Source of the DNA: Pictodentalium vernedei | Taxonomy: Eukaryota; Mollusca; Scaphopoda; Dentaliida; Dentaliidae | Length of the DNA stretch: 64,000 nt | Direction of reading: 5' to 3' | NCBI GenBank assembly: GCA_031216915.1 | Contig: CM062289.1 | Span: 64,549,741 to 64,613,740 of the forward strand | Notes under the pieces: model-generated | What the model saw: only the letters and a program-made list of their open reading frames with translations | Database searches by the model: none | What the model was told of the DNA's origin: nothing | Shown: positions 9,843-19,959 of the stretch, in pieces | Position numbering within the stretch: the stretch's first letter is position 1 | How the letters are laid out: every line of letters starts with the position of its first letter | Made by a program: the position numbers and the translations under genes

Positions 9843-12225
9843 ACTGGTGAAACGTGTGAAATATTAACCATACCCCCTAAACTCAAATTCAAACGGCATC
9901 GACTTTTCTCATTCATTGTGTTTGAAGAAAGCCGAACACTAGATAACATAGACTGCACAGAAGTCAATGAAATATTCTGTGGACTTGCCAGAGGTGACTG
10001 TACAACAGCTGACGCTGTCAATCAAGAAAGTGTCAACCATCTACTGTCAAAATTACACGAACTGCTCCAGAATGCGTCCGTAGGACGCACAGGAAAGCTT
10101 TGGGTACAATACTACGAGCAAATAGGTCTTCTCCAGTTGTTCTTGAGAGCAGAGCGCACAGGCGACTGGGAACTCCACACATATTGTGTTCGCAATATGA
10201 TTCCAGTATTTCACGCAGGTGGTCATTTTGCATACGCAAAAAGTTCTCATCTCTATTTGCAGCAGATGAATGAGCTAACAGAAATAATGCAACAGGATGA
10301 TTTGAAGTTGTTCACTGAGAAAGGTTACTTTACCATAAGGCGCTCAGATAAATTCTGGGACGGGATATATTCTGATCAGACCATAGAGCAGTGTTTAATG
10401 AGAATGTTCAAGCTCCCTGGTGGTCTCACACATGGCAGGGGAATAACCGATAGCACTGTTGCGAAATGGGTACATGGACTACCTCTTTGCCTTCCGATAT
10501 GTAATGCTCTCGAAAATTTTGTTCATGTTCACACTGGTCATGGCGAACAACATCGGGATCTCCGTCAAAGTTCACAATTGACTGATGCCAATGATATCAC
10601 CAAATTATTGAACTGGCTCAGAGTGCATTCCCCCTTTCAGAATAGAGATCCACTACAATTAGTCTCTATAGCGACCGGGCTTGTGGCCGACGAAACTGTG
10701 AACTGTGACCAAGTTCGCAAAATTGGTGAATGTTGCGTATCGAATGTTGTAAGCAAAACGTTCAACAGCATCAAACTACGACGTGTTGACACTGTGAAGT
10801 CTTTTGCATCGATGGCAAATAGCATCAAAGTCCGTGGAAGTAAGGTAGTGATTGACTCCACAATTCTGTTCAACCGCATCACATGTGTTATTCAGTCACA
10901 AGCAGAGATGGAAGAGTATCTCAAATATGAACTCGCCCCGAAACCACCAGCATTGTTTGATTCTGCTGGAATGAGGAAGACACAGAAAAGCACGCTCGGT
11001 AAGATCCTCAAAACATACGGTTCCGAGCAAACTAAAATCCCAGAACATTCTCTGTTTGTTATAGATGGTGGATTTTTATTGAGGGCAGTTGTATGGCCTA
11101 AACAGTCGTCATATAAGGACATATGTACATCATATTCCAATTATCTAGTGAGACATTTTGGGGCGAACGTCGTGGTTGTTTTTGATGGTTATGCTTGTAC
11201 AATGTCGACAAAGGGCATGGAACAAGCCCGTAGATCTAAAGACAGGTATTCCATTGATATCAATATCTCACCCGAGTTTCCAGCCACCACACCCCAATCC
11301 GATTTCCTTGCAAATGCCAAGAACAAAACCCAAACTGATCGATCTTCTAATGCAGGAGCTATCTGCTATCAATATTCAGTCCAAGCAGGCCGAGGCTGAT
11401 GCTGATGTACTGATAGCCGGAACTGCACTTGACATCGCTCAAGATGACAACAATGTTGTCGTTGTGGGAACAGACACAGACTTGTTAGTCATTCTTACCT
11501 CTCGAGTTCAACCGGGATGTAATATTCACATGATGTATTCCATTACCCCAAACTTACTAGTTTCAGTTAGAGAAATAGCAACCAAAATGGGTGACCATAG
11601 AAGCAACCTCCTTGTAGCACATTCTATAAGTGGTTGTGACACTACTTCTGCACTCTTTCGAGTTGGTAAGAAGAAAATATTCAGTACAATTGTCTCCGAT
11701 GTTACTAGCGACTCACAACAGTATGTCAACACAATTTTGGCGGATGACAGTACACCAAGTGCAGTAGCCGCTGCCGGGGAACAACTTCTCCTGATCTTAT
11801 ACGGGAGTAAAACTGTTTCCTCTCTCGACCAATATAGATATGTCACTTACAAGCGTTATGTAGCAAAATCTAAACTGAATAAACCCATCGACCTAGCCTC
11901 ACTCCCACCAAGCAGCGATGCTGCACAACAACATGTCTACAGATGTTATCTCCAGGTCCAACAATGGCTGGGCACTTCGCTTCCTCCGACGGATTGGGGG
12001 TGGTCGCTAGACAATGGACTTCTTGTACCGACTGCAGCCACAAAGCCATGTGCCCCCGATAACCTACTGAATCTGATCAGTTGTGGTTGCAAGAGTGCTT
12101 GTACAAAAAGGTGTGGGTGTAAGAAGGCAGGACTCTCTTGCTCAGGTTTGTGTAATTGCAGTTCGGATTCTTGTAACAACCACAGAAACACTGTCCTGTC
12201 GGAAATTTCTGAGTTCGATGAATAA
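9843..12225 (+). CDS. PIN (FEN1/XPG-like) nuclease-fold protein with C-terminal CXC domain, frameshifted
   Basis: Frame 9843-11330 continues, after one extra base near AAAACCCAAACTG (11322-11335), in frame to the TAA at 12223-12225, about 790 codons. Order of parts (residues counted from 9918): an N-terminal helical region; LPGGLTHGRGITDSTVAKWV (about 157), a motif I recall from large uncharacterised invertebrate families; and a PIN-like nuclease region. The PIN region has LFVIDGGFLL (about 379), VVVVFDGYACTMSTKG, then in the second frame QAEADADVLIAG, VVVGTDTDLLVI and SGCDTTSALF. These are the acidic positions expected of a FEN1/XPG-type metal-dependent nuclease. The tail LISCGCKSACTKRCGCKKAG plus LSCSGLCNCSSDSCNN is a tesmin/CXC-like zinc/DNA-binding module. 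There is no in-frame ATG between the stop at 9840 and codon RNMIPVF near 10198. The start is therefore lost or in an upstream exon; a pyrimidine-rich stretch ending GAAG at 9923-9926 could be an acceptor. It lies inside a TIR element. Function is not established. Confidence 0.85.
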
Positions 12226-12769
12226 TATGTATATAGGTCATGTCATTTCTGTATATAGCGTTGATAATAGTCAATGTAACTTAATCCATGTTGATTGATT
12301 TGTACATTCTGTAAATATTAGTTATTGATTTTTGTACATTCTGTAAATATTATTTATTGATCTAATGCTGCCAGACACAGACGTGTCTGTTCGGTCCCAA
12401 GCCCGAAAATAGTTGAGTTCTCATGCTGACGAATTTTATGCCAAAAGGGGAACTCGGCCAGAAGCAGAGGGGTTTTCCATAATGTCTATTTTGTAAGCAA
12501 TGATAAAAGTCTTCAAATGGTGGTGGATTTTTTATCGTCTGTCCAACTAACATCCCGTTCTGTACTACGACCCTTTGGGCAAATCCGTTAGGAAAATCGT
12601 CATTTTTTGCGTAAATTCGATACTTTTTTGTGAATTTTCAATAATATTTCGCAGAAATTGTCACAGAATGCACATTTTCCTCTAGGTAAATGTATATTAG
12701 ACATTATGTAGCTCGAAATACGCGTAAACAAAAAATACAGTTGGATCAATTCGAAGTTACAAAGGTCGT
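12226..12769. other. 3' non-coding part of the PIN/CXC element
   Basis: AT-rich. A direct repeat TTTGTACATTCTGTAAATAT occurs twice at 12299-12356 and may be the 3' UTR. No second gene is seen on either strand. Confidence 0.55.
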
Positions 12770-12946
12770 GCGATTTTTTTTGATTTTTTTCAAACGTGTT
12801 TTCGAAAAAAGGCTGTAAAAAAAAAAGCTCAACTGGGATTTTAGGGGACTTTTGTCTAATCGTTCAGTGACATGTACTCGACATTCCCTGAAAAAATCAG
12901 CTTTCTCCGATTTTTTTCCCTAGTGAAACCTAATGTTCTTGGGCTA
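12770..12946 (-). repeat. Right terminal inverted repeat of the PIN/CXC element
   Basis: The complement of the left repeat. GCTTTCTCCGATTTTTTTCC at 12900-12919 and CTAATGTTCTTGGGCTA at 12930-12946 are the clearest blocks. Confidence 0.8.
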
Positions 12947-13022
12947 TTACCCAATGTTTTATTTGGATGGCAAGAAATTAGAAACCGTCACACGATATAC
13001 ATATCTTGGAATAATTTTTTCT
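12947..13022 (+). pseudogene. LINE reverse transcriptase fragment, part 2
   Basis: Encodes FYLDGKKLETVTRYTYLGII, the conserved region after the palm ('..v..ykYLGv'). It continues the gene interrupted at 9346 and is stopped by a SINE-tail insertion at 13023. Confidence 0.85.
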
Positions 13023-13076
13023 AGCCATTGTGCAGAAGTAAACACCTTAAACACCAATAAATAAATAAATAATAAC
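13023..13076 (+). mobile_element. SINE-type 3' tail fragment
   Basis: AGCCATTGTGCAGAAGTAAA, CCTTAAACACCAATAAATAA and a short AAATA tail match the 3' ends of the SINEs at 31190-31584 and 16770-17092. Only the tail is present, so it is a strongly 5'-truncated insertion. Confidence 0.7.
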
Positions 13077-13326
13077 TTTTTCAGAACATTTTCTGAAGCG
13101 CAAACAGATTTAAGCTCGGGTTAAAAGCCATGTTTTGCTTGTTTAATTCGCTTAAACGGAAATATTTACCTTCTACATCCGTTCTTTAAAAATTATTTGA
13201 CCAGCTAATTACACCCATATTGTTATATGGTAGTGAATTGTGGAAGACAGAGTATCAGTTTTCAAAATGGGATGTATCTCTTTGTGAGGCTGTTCATCTC
13301 CAATTTTGTAAAATGTTACTCAATGT
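13077..13326 (+). pseudogene. LINE reverse transcriptase fragment, part 3
   Basis: GLKAMFCLFNSLKRKYLPS, an internal TAA, then KLFDQLITPILLYGSELW and WDVSLCEAVHLQFCKMLL are the thumb and post-thumb region of a LINE reverse transcriptase ('...PillYGsEvWg'). It is broken on the right by a TTAA MITE. Confidence 0.83.
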
Positions 13327-13490
13327 TAACCGTTTACCCAACGTAACGGGAAAAAAGACCAGCGCTATTCTCAAAAATCGCCAATTAATTTTCATTATGT
13401 TTTCATTTTTTGTCTCAAAAACATAGGTTATAACCCCTCTTTGGAACGAGCTCGTCGAGCTCGTTCCAATGAGGGGTCATAACCTATCCT
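13326..13490. mobile_element. TTAA MITE, family A, right part missing
   Basis: TTAACCGTTTACCCAACGTA start and core palindrome GGAACGAGCTCGTCGAGCTC; stops abruptly after ATAACCTATC. Confidence 0.72.
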
Positions 13491-13713
13491 TTTTGCGTAC
13501 TTATTCACATGAAGCATGAAATATGTTTACGAGATTTTACTTCCTCTACTTTTTATTTCTCTGCACACGAAGTCCGATAATTTTCCATAAACCTCAGTTT
13601 GGTACTGCCGTGAATTCCCCATGCCCAACGGTTTGTCGTTTACCTTTTATCAGTGCTTGACAAGTTCCGATGCGATTTGGTCGTCTTGGTCGTCTGTATT
13701 TCTGCTCTCTACT
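13491..13713. other. No gene seen
   Basis: Short unassigned spacer between two MITEs. Confidence 0.3.
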
Positions 13714-13958
13714 TTAACACTTTCGCTGCTGAAAGCGACTATTGTCACCGATTTTATGATGGTTATTTGTACGTTCTGATATGCGCAGATCAAATCTACC
13801 ATCTGATTAATTGTTGGAAAGGGCTTAGCAAGCCCTTTCCAACAATTAATCAGATGATAGAGTTTCAAATATGTCATATTTTTTATTAAACTCGCATAAA
13901 GGCGTACATAGAGGTCCTCCATATATGGCTAAAGTGGGCGTGGCAGTGAAAGGGTTAA
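13714..13958. mobile_element. TTAA-target MITE, family B
   Basis: TTAACACTTTCGCTGC to GGCAGTGAAAGGGTTAA. Core palindrome TTGTTGGAAAGGGC / GCCCTTTCCAACAA. Copies are at 21563-22320 (inverted, interrupted) and 28539-28789. The ORFs across it are palindrome artefacts. Confidence 0.85.
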
Positions 13959-14550
13959 TACTCTGTGAATTACTTCCTTTGTTTCTTTTATTCACCCATT
14001 TTCAAAATACACACGAACTCCGTGTCCCTGTCATTCTTATCGTAATAATAGGATTGCACCCTCCGATTATCGACTTTAATCTTATTTTTTTATTACATCC
14101 GTGTTGGTATTCTTTTCCTACCCTTGCCTCGTTACTTTCCACCCCCTGGAGTTTTCTACCCCTTCTGTAAGCACATTTGATTTTTCTGCCCTTGTAGCCC
14201 TTTTCATTTCGTCATTCACCCTGTACCAATGTTACCGTTTTGGCAACCTAATCTTTCATATACTTTCCTTCTCTGCCTCCGTGAGGCTGACAACAATGCC
14301 ATCTGCCATTTCCTGGATATTGGTTTCCCTGTGTACAGTCTCGAGCTTTGATGTCACTTTCTCTTCAAACTGGGTCCAGTCATCTTGCTTTATGAGTTCC
14401 TAAATCTGATTAAATTTTCTTTTGCTTCTTGCTGGGTTTTTACCCCTAACCGTAACTATAATCATTATATCATCACTATCCTACTCCCTTTTACCCTCAT
14501 CCTCCACTTCTATCTGTATCACCCCCTCCATAAATCGGCATATGCGCGAA
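13959..14550. other. Pyrimidine-rich DNA, no gene supported
   Basis: The plus strand is strongly C/T-rich. Overlapping ORFs of 73-100 codons (13871-14606) are rich in F, L and S, as expected from pyrimidine bias, and match no family I recognise. Confidence 0.4.
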
Positions 14551-14721
14551 TATTATTAGTTACACAGTTTGTTGATGGCCTAACATGGTATCAGTTAATT
14601 TCATAGCTCGAGTCCCATATGGAATTAACTGACACCATATATACCATATTAGGCCATCAACAAACTGTGTAACGAATATATCTTACCATCCTGCTGCATC
14701 GATGCACAGAACTAATAACAA
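14551..14721. mobile_element. Foldback MITE, family E
   Basis: TTACACAGTTTGTTGATGGC mirrors GCCATCAACAAACTGTGTAA around an inner ATGGTATCAGTTAATTTCAT / GAATTAACTGACACCAT pair. A second copy is at 53085-53279. It truncates the Tc1-type transposase. Confidence 0.75.
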
Positions 14722-15407
14722 CAGCGATCAATGATCTCATCAATATACCACTGTGCAGTCAATGTACCACGGTCAAGGACACCGAGCTCTGTACGTCCAT
14801 CCCAGCTGATGTCGCCCCAGACCATTATTGACCCTCCACCATAACGGTCATGCTCAGCAATGTTGGCTACATGGAATCGCTCTCGTGGTCTTCTCCATAC
14901 CCTAGAACGCCTATCTGTGTTGTCTAGGCAGTACCTTGACTCATCTATAAAAAAAGGACAGGTCGCCAATCTTCTCTGGTCCATCCAACGTGATCCATGG
15001 CCCATTCATATCGTGCCTGGTGGTGGTTCTGGGACAGCTGAATGCGAATACATGGTCTTCTCGTTCGGAGACCACCTTCGTGTAGTCTGCGTCGAAACAT
15101 TTACCCCGGATGCATTCTGAAGGTCACTGCGAAGCTGGGTTGCTGTGTCAAAGCAGTTCCTACGGGCCTGAATGATCAAAAACCGGCCTTCAGCTGCAGA
15201 TGTTGCCCTGCCTCTGCCACCACCATGTCGTCTGACGGGTGTGCCATACTGCTGAAATCTTGCCCAGGCTCTGGTGAGCACCGTATGGTGCACACCAAGG
15301 GCTTCACCAACCTGACGATGGGTAGCCCCTTGTTCCCCCATCCCTACAGCCCGCCACATTTCTGCTTCAGACAAATGTCTTCTTACATTTGCATTCGCCA
15401 TATTCAA
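14712..15407 (-). pseudogene. Tc1-type transposase, decayed and truncated
   Basis: The N-terminal part MNMANANVRRHLSEAEMWRA is followed by a helix-turn-helix stretch (GATHRQVGEALGVHHTVLTR) and STQTTRR, as in Tc1/mariner DNA-binding domains. After TTRR the frame shifts. Family-like residues (LSQNHHQARYEWAMDHVGW) run in another frame through a T run near 14947. The first frame then resumes with FIDESRYCLDNTDRRSRVW and GGGSIMVWGDIS, the 'SDESrf..' block holding the first catalytic aspartate. Sequence ends soon after, so the second aspartate and the final acidic residue of the DD34E triad are missing. No intact terminal repeats were found. Inactive. Confidence 0.88.
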
Positions 15408-15419
15408 TCATTAAATTAC

Positions 15420-15835
15420 AAGGGTTAATGTTGAAATGCAGACTGAACACCCTACACATGTCATGTACATGTCGACAGTACACGAAACATCATGAAAATC
15501 AAGGGGTACATTCTTTCCATGACTTGTCACGAAAAGTCTGCCTGTCAAGAAAGCTAATGTAAACACTGGGGACCATCTCAATACATTCCTCAATCATATC
15601 CATCAAAAATATAACAAATGTGTCACAAGAAAATTTCACAATCATGTGTCAAATATGTGATGCTTAGCAAACTTTCAGTAGTATATGAATAATCGCAAAT
15701 AAAAACACACTGTTCTATGCTTTTGTTACATTCGGACTTGATCGGGTACTCGGTAAAATATATATTAAAAATCCAGCAAGAGGATCACAGATCCAGAAGT
15801 CGAGTTTTGACATTAAATTCTGAAGAAATAAGCTA
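15420..15835. other. No gene seen
   Basis: Unassigned DNA between the Tc1 remnant and a tandem array. It may be 5' flank of the Tc1 element. Confidence 0.35.
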
Positions 15836-15840
15836 TTTAT

Positions 15841-16446
15841 AGTAACAGTGACCTTGACCTTGGAGACCCAGACTGCGAAATCAATACGTGTCTTCCCTTC
15901 CTATAAGGTAACCTCTGGTATAAGTTTGGTAAAGGTGCGTCAAATAGAACTAAAGTTATGGCCCGGAAACCAATTTGTCACAAAATATTCTACTGATAGT
16001 AACAGTGACCTTGACCTTGGGGCCCCAGTCTCCAAAATCGATAGGTGTCTTCCCTTCCTATAGGGTAACCTGTGGTATAAGTTTGGTGAAGATACACAAA
16101 ATAGAACTAAAGTTATTGCCCGGGAACCAATTTGTCATAAAATATTCTATTTATAGTAACAGTGACCTTGACCTTGGAGTCTCAGACTCCGAAATCAATA
16201 CGTGTCTTCCCTTCCTATAGGGTAACCTCTGGTATAAGTTTGGTAAAGGTGCGTCAAATAGAACTAAAGTTATTGCCCGGAAACCAATTTGTCACAAAAT
16301 ATTCTATTTACAGTAACAGTGACCTTGACCTTGGGGCACGAGATTCTGAAATCGATAGGTGTCTTCCTTTCCTATAGGGTAACCTCTGGTATAATTTTGG
16401 TAAAGGTGCATCAAATAGAACTAAAGTTATTGCCCGGAAACCAATT
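15841..16446 (+). repeat. Tandem array of 157-bp units (about four copies)
   Basis: The word AGTAACAGTGACCTTGACCT starts at 15841, 15998, 16155 and 16312, an exact 157-base period. 157 is not a multiple of three, so the 70-111-codon ORFs across it are repeat artefacts. Copies differ by a few percent. Confidence 0.92.
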
Positions 16447-16769
16447 GTTTACGCTTGCCGCCCACCGCCACTTCATCAAACTATTAGCCCAGTTTGACTT
16501 CGTCAAAACTCGACTAATAATATTCTCTCAACATACACATAGAGGCGTACTGCCGCCACCCACCATCAACACCACCATCTCCTTGTTAATTATATCACAA
16601 CACTTTGTTTCCTGGAGCACTTGAAAGGGTTGGAATATTTCACAAATTACAAAAACAACTCCAAGCATGTACATTTATAAGGGTCTCGTGAAAATTGTAC
16701 AACATAATAAGATGTTGGGCCCGCCCGTCCGACTCTCGTGGATTCATAAGTAAATCAAGTTACAAACAA
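16447..16769. other. No gene seen
   Basis: Unassigned; GC-richer than the neighbours, no motif recognised. Confidence 0.3.
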
Positions 16770-17092
16770 ATAAAGTTACTCTGGTCGCAGGGGATTTAAA
16801 TCCCACATCGTCCGTGCGCCTTCGGTGTGCTGAAACTTTTCATTTATCATCATCTCCCCACGGGAACCCAGAGAAGTGAAGCAGTGCCTGTTCACTGCGG
16901 TAAACAGGCTCTGTTTTACTGGTAAAATAGGGCCCAGTCACCAATGCTTGGGAGGGGCAAACCCTCTCTAAAATGGGCAACATGGCCTATTAACGCCCAC
17001 CCCTGGTCTTGAGTTGATAGTCATGTTATGGTCATGATTAGCCATTGTGCAAATAAACGCGACTTTAAACACCAATAAATAAATAAACAGAT
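16770..17092 (+). mobile_element. SINE-like element, second family sharing the SINE tail
   Basis: The body (CCCCACGGGAACCCAGAGAA, AAGCAGTGCCTGTTCACTGC, GCCTATTAACGCCCACC) differs from the tRNA-SINE at 31190. The 3' end TCATGATTAGCCATTGTGCA ... CTTTAAACACCAATAAATAA is the same. A minus-strand relative lies at 49250-49475. Tail sharing suggests both use one LINE partner. Confidence 0.68.
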
Positions 17093-17436
17093 TCATCGTC
17101 ATAGATTTCAACATCAATCTTGCTCACTTTTTTGCTTGTCCAACATCAAAAATGTATTCTTATATTAAGTGCGGTTTAGAGGTTAGGCCAAGGCAGCATG
17201 CAATTTCATACGATTTATTTTTGTTTTTGGTTGTAATAAAGGTGTTTACACTCATCTTAAACCGCGTCTCTCTTGGTCTCCTTAGTTAAAACGGAGGCCA
17301 AATGTTCCCAGGCCGAATGGAATTGTCCCGACGCCGAAAAGACCCGCTCCTCTGTAGAACACTATTCAGAGTATAATTATGTACATAGGGAATCTCTGAT
17401 GAGTCGCGGTGTCATATGAAATATCTCAACCGAGAT

Positions 17437-17674
17437 CAAGCCTGGAAATAATCAATCTGCAATTTGCAGAATGGGGTCCCCAGTGGATGAATTTGCTGAT
17501 TCAATCCAATACAGTGGGCCAATTAATCCTCTGTTTAGGCCTCATACCTTGGTTCCGATTACGGCCACAGAGGGTAAATGTGGTGGTGCTACCGTACTGC
17601 GCAGAGAAGCCTCATCAAATTCACCCTCTGGGGATCTCATTCTGCAGAAGATAGTCTGCTTATTTCCAGGCTTG
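17437..17674. mobile_element. hAT-type palindromic MITE, family F
   Basis: CAAGCCTGGAAATAATCAATC / CTGCTTATTTCCAGGCTTG ends, flanked by ACCGAGAT (17429-17436) and ACCAAGAT (17675-17682). Other copies are at 42404 and 45205. Confidence 0.8.
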
Positions 17675-17951
17675 ACCAAGATAATTAAAATTGATCTGAG
17701 CCGAGGTTTACCGAGGCTCAGTTCGATTTTTGTGAACAAGGTTTTTAAATTTCATGTAAAATCGAGACGAATTTGATTTCATTTTTATCATTTATTACTT
17801 TCCCATGTGTGATTTACTGGGATTTTCGGGTTTGATTATAAACGATAACTTCACAAGTGAATTACGCAATCAACAATTGAGTCATGTATCCGTGTGCGCA
17901 AATGAAGACGCTTTGCCGTGGGTTTAATGGGGTCTTTATTATTATTTTGTT

Positions 17952-18200
17952 TTAACCTTTACTTCACATGAAAAGCAGACGACACTTGCAAAATAAATCT
18001 TGAATAACTATTATTTTCATTTTTGGTCTCAAAAACATAGGTTACGACCCCTCATTGGAACGAGCTCGACGAGATCGTTCCAATGAGGGGTCATAACCTA
18101 TGTTTCAGAGACAAAAAATGAAAAAAATAATGAAAATTAATTGGCGATTTTTGAGAATAGCGCTGGCCGGTTTTGGCCGTTACGTTAGGTAAAGGGTTAA
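17952..18200. mobile_element. TTAA-target MITE, family A
   Basis: TTAACCTTTACTTCACATG to TTACGTTAGGTAAAGGGTTAA (with final TTAA); core palindrome GGAACGAGCTCGACGAGATC. Confidence 0.87.
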
Positions 18201-18235
18201 ATAATATAATTATCGTTAATAATGAAAAGTAATAA

Positions 18236-18404
18236 ATAGAGTAATCGCTTGACTGGACTGGTTACGTGAAATAATTCATTCGAGGCGAGGGACTATATCG
18301 TAAAACACTTGTGCACATTCGCGCACTCGTGTTTGAACAACGTCCCTCACCTCTCATGAATTATTTCACGCAACCAGTCTAGTCAAGCGATAACTCTCTA
18401 TATA
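18236..18404. repeat. Long hairpin
   Basis: AATCGCTTGACTGGACTGGT ... GAATAATTCATTC-type left arm is mirrored by GAATTATTTCACG ... ACCAGTCTAGTCAAGCGAT. Probably a foldback element. Confidence 0.7.
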
Positions 18405-18589
18405 ATTTAACCCTTTACCTTACGTAACGACAAAACTGGCCGGAGCTGTTCACCAAACTCGCCAGCCAAATTTTATTTTTTAAATTTTCAAATAAAAAAT
18501 GTAGCTTATAACCCTCAGTGGAACGAGCTCGTTCCAATGAAGTTCCATAAGATATGTTTTCTAGGGAAGAAATTAAAATGTTTAGTTAA

Positions 18590-19171
18590 GGCCCCACAAA
18601 GTTGATCTTCCGTTTCTCAGGCCATTTTTGTGAAATTGCATGTCGGCGGGTGTTTTTATATTTTTTTTTTTATACCCCTGCCCTCTAGGCAGGGGTGTAT
18701 AGGATTCCTCGTGTCCGTCAGTCCTTCCGTCGCGAAATTGTTTAATGGAGGGTACCGTCATGCTGTAATTTTAACTTAGATTTTTAAAAATTCTTCTGTT
18801 TTCATTTGGGATATATTGTTGGAAAAGGGTTCAGTTGGGCGGATGACACACACTCTCTAGTCATTTTTGTAATTATTTCTTTGCCATCAAAAATTCATAT
18901 TATTGGTTTGTTTTATGCTTTAGGCCTCATAATCTACAAGATAGCATAGGTGGTGTATAATGGCCCTTGAGTGCAAGAATGCTTTGCAATACTGAAGCAT
19001 TCCAAAGCCTTGTTGCCTCAAGGGAGAAATTTATCAATTTTATTAACTTGGGTAAAATAAACATAAACCATTTAATTTTTATTTTTTTAAGTTTGCGCTG
19101 ATTGAGAAAAGAGAGCATAGGTCAGCCAAAACGACCACGTGGGAGGGCCCGGGAAACAAATTTGTAACATT
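18590..19171. mobile_element. TIR element, family G
   Basis: Left CCGTTTCTCAGGCC and right GGGCCCGGGAAAC-type ends, with an internal block (AGGCCTCATAATCTACA, TTTATCAATTTTATTAACTTG) shared with 30245-30740. This copy also contains an extra stretch near 18660-18850 with a CTGCCCTCTAGGCAG hairpin. Confidence 0.6.
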
Positions 19172-19959
19172 TTCAGGCCTACTCGGGAAATGTGTTCGGC
19201 AAATGTCGTCTGCTGTCTGTGTTACGTAAACGGGTTATGGACTATTCGACGAAAGACAAATTCGACGAATTTTTTTTAGGACGATTCGACGAGAATTTGG
19301 ACGATTCGACGAAACTTCTGAACAAATTCGACGAAACTTTAGACGATTCGACGAAACTTTGGACGATTCGACGAAACTTTGGACAGTTCGACGATAAAAA
19401 AGTACAAGTTCGACGAAAACTTTTTATTTATTTCCCCCAGCGGATTAAAAGAAGTTATTTTTACAACATACCCCACCCAATATAACTTTGAGTAGAGTAT
19501 GAATGAATGGTTTCGTGCGCCGAAGGCGCGCAGGGACAGAGTTGGGGTATGAGCCCCTTTCGATCCTCGTTGACTGTATGGTTTTGTCATGTCAGAGCGT
19601 GGCAGAGGAGGGAAAGAGTAAAGGTGTTCAGCGGCGTCTGTGTCTCCTGCGGTTTTTCTTGGTGGGAGGAGGATGTGTTGGAGATATAGATGTTGGTGGC
19701 GTTCTCTGTTGAGAGATGTTTTTAGCACAATTACAATTGATTACAGCTGCAACATAAAAAAGAATAACATTTTTTTTTTTTTTGGATCATGTATCAGTGA
19801 CATCATGATGGATGCCATAAATTCCTTCGTTGTTATCTCAGAGTGTTTGAGCTTTGCAAATGTCTGTATGCTGTTTTCGCGTTTGCGAGAACTAAATTTT
19901 TGATGTCTGTGAAGCACTCTTCAGAAACCAGCTGTGCTTGTGTCGGGATTAACCCACCT

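Larger units (their letters stand above)
9347..12946 (+). mobile_element. 3.6-kb TIR element carrying a PIN-nuclease/CXC gene
   Basis: The left boundary TAGTCCAGGCACATTAG (9347) is matched by the complement of the right boundary, TAGCCCAAGAACATTAG (ending 12946). The similarity continues inward through an identical GGAAAAAAATCGGAGAAAGC block and an AGTTGAGCTTTTTT block. It has inserted into a LINE reverse transcriptase: coding sequence before (KTKCVTFSHK) and after (FYLDGKKLETVTRYTYLGII) is one interrupted gene, which proves mobility. The target duplication is not clear; AT/TA bases flank both ends. The only substantial coding content is the gene at 9843-12225. No DDE/D transposase, helicase or polymerase is visible. 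Either that gene drives movement or this copy is mobilised in trans. Confidence 0.85.

Noticed and set aside
10033..10250. Minus-strand ORFs under the PIN/CXC gene
   Set aside because: They are shadows of the well-supported plus-strand frame.
13871..14606. Membrane-protein-like ORFs rich in F, L and S
   Set aside because: A strong C/T bias on the plus strand makes such residues by itself; there is no conserved domain or plausible splice structure.
15848..16624. Four ORFs of 71-111 codons with near-identical residues
   Set aside because: They come from the 157-bp tandem array; the period is not a multiple of three and the frame changes from unit to unit.
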